Shown here in pieces: positions 4,671 through 5,000 of a stretch of 5,000 nt of DNA (the first letter of the stretch is position 1; each line of letters opens with the position of its first letter). Below the pieces are notes generated by a model, which saw nothing but the letters and a program-made list of their open reading frames with translations, was not told the origin of the DNA and did not search any database. The translations under genes were made by a program, and so were the position numbers. Source of the stretch: an uncultured bacterium (GTDB taxonomy: Bacteria; Bacteroidota; Bacteroidia; Bacteroidales; CAIWKO01); assembly GCA_903916135.1 (NCBI GenBank), contig CAIWVT010000036.1:1-5000 (forward strand), written 5' to 3'.

Positions 4671-5000
4671 ATGAAAATGAAAGAGAAAATAACCATACCA
4701 AAACTTATTGAAGAAGCTAGACTTTTTTGTGAAGCTCAATCTAAATTTCAACATAAAGAACTATTTGGAGTTACTGATGGGAAAGCCGTTGGAACATTAA
4801 TTGAACACAAATTTCAAAAGCATCTATCAGAGAAATATGATTTAACAATTGGTTCTTCAGCCAAAGGAATTGATTTACCTTCTATTGATGTTGATATAAA
4901 AGTAACATCAATAAAACAACCACAATCATCTTGTCCTTTTAAAGATGCAAAACAAAAAGTATTTGGACTTGGCTATAATCTTCTTGTTTTTGTTTATAAT
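4671..5000 (+). CDS. Probable type II restriction endonuclease, N-terminal 110 aa (runs off window)
   Basis: The frame opens at ATG 4671 (alternative ATG 4677; an in-frame stop at 4659 rules out starts further up) and is still open at the right edge. The translation contains a PD-(D/E)XK-type core: Glu45 in a helix (GTLIEHKFQKHL), then Asp68 in SSAKGIDLPS, then the strand DVDIKVTS with Asp75-Ile-Lys77 as the (D/E)xK element. It is followed by IKQPQSSCPFKDAKQKVFGL and a hydrophobic strand (YNLLVFVYN). I recognise this pattern as that of type II restriction-endonuclease-like proteins, though I cannot name the specificity. Such an enzyme would cut foreign DNA in the cytoplasm. No methyltransferase is visible, so a protecting methylase should lie in the rest of the cassette or elsewhere if the enzyme is active. 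Confidence 0.72.
   Translation, partial: MKMKEKITIPKLIEEARLFCEAQSKFQHKELFGVTDGKAVGTLIEHKFQKHLSEKYDLTIGSSAKGIDLPSIDVDIKVTSIKQPQSSCPFKDAKQKVFGLGYNLLVFVYN

Larger units (their letters stand above)
4575..5000 (+). mobile_element. Integron gene cassette 4, 5' part only
   Basis: The cassette begins at T4575 after the attC3 crossover. Its 5' end reads GTTATGCGTAATGC from 4574. By the rule obeyed by the other three, its own attC beyond the window should begin with an R'' of GCATAAC, probably extended to ACGCATAAC. It holds the start of a restriction-endonuclease-like gene. Unlike the others it has about 96 nt of leader with a promoter-like element. Confidence 0.75.

Overview
The window most likely comes from a member of the Bacteroidota. 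Three things suggest this. The sequence is AT-rich. Starts are preceded by A-rich leaders without Shine-Dalgarno sequences. Upstream of several starts there are exact matches to the Bacteroidota -7 promoter element TAnnTTTG; one of these also has a TTG 18 bp further upstream. Genus cannot be told from this sequence.

Layout. Bases 1-107 are an AT-rich intergenic region with a good promoter for a 322-aa protein of unknown function (108-1076), which looks like ordinary chromosomal sequence. Bases 1077-1229 hold a second promoter-like element and a structured, attI-like site. From 1230 to the right edge the DNA is an integron gene-cassette array in + orientation. It has three complete cassettes (1230-1836, 1837-3794, 3795-4574) and the 5' part of a fourth (4575-5000).

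The array call rests on a sequence test. In an integron, the R'' box of each cassette's attC must be complementary to the R' box at that cassette's own 5' end, because the two meet in the circular cassette. All three complete cassettes pass, over 9, 10 and 9 bases: GTTAGCACC/GGTGCTAAC, GTTATAAGCC/GGCTTATAAC and GTTAGCAAC/GTTGCTAAC. Each attC also folds into a long imperfect hairpin.

Cargo. Cassette 1 carries a secreted 150-aa orphan protein. Cassette 2 carries a two-gene unit: a small outer-membrane beta-barrel protein overlapping by 8 nt a lipoprotein of the serine beta-lactamase / penicillin-binding-protein-like family. Cassette 3 carries a 198-aa protein with a motif like that of PD-(D/E)XK nucleases. 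Cassette 4 begins a probable type II restriction endonuclease with its own promoter-like element. So the array mixes cell-envelope functions with likely DNA-defence functions.

No integrase gene is visible. The neighbour on the 5' side of the array is the unrelated 322-aa gene, so this is either an integron with a displaced integrase, an integrase-less cassette cluster (CALIN), or cassettes inserted at a secondary chromosomal site.
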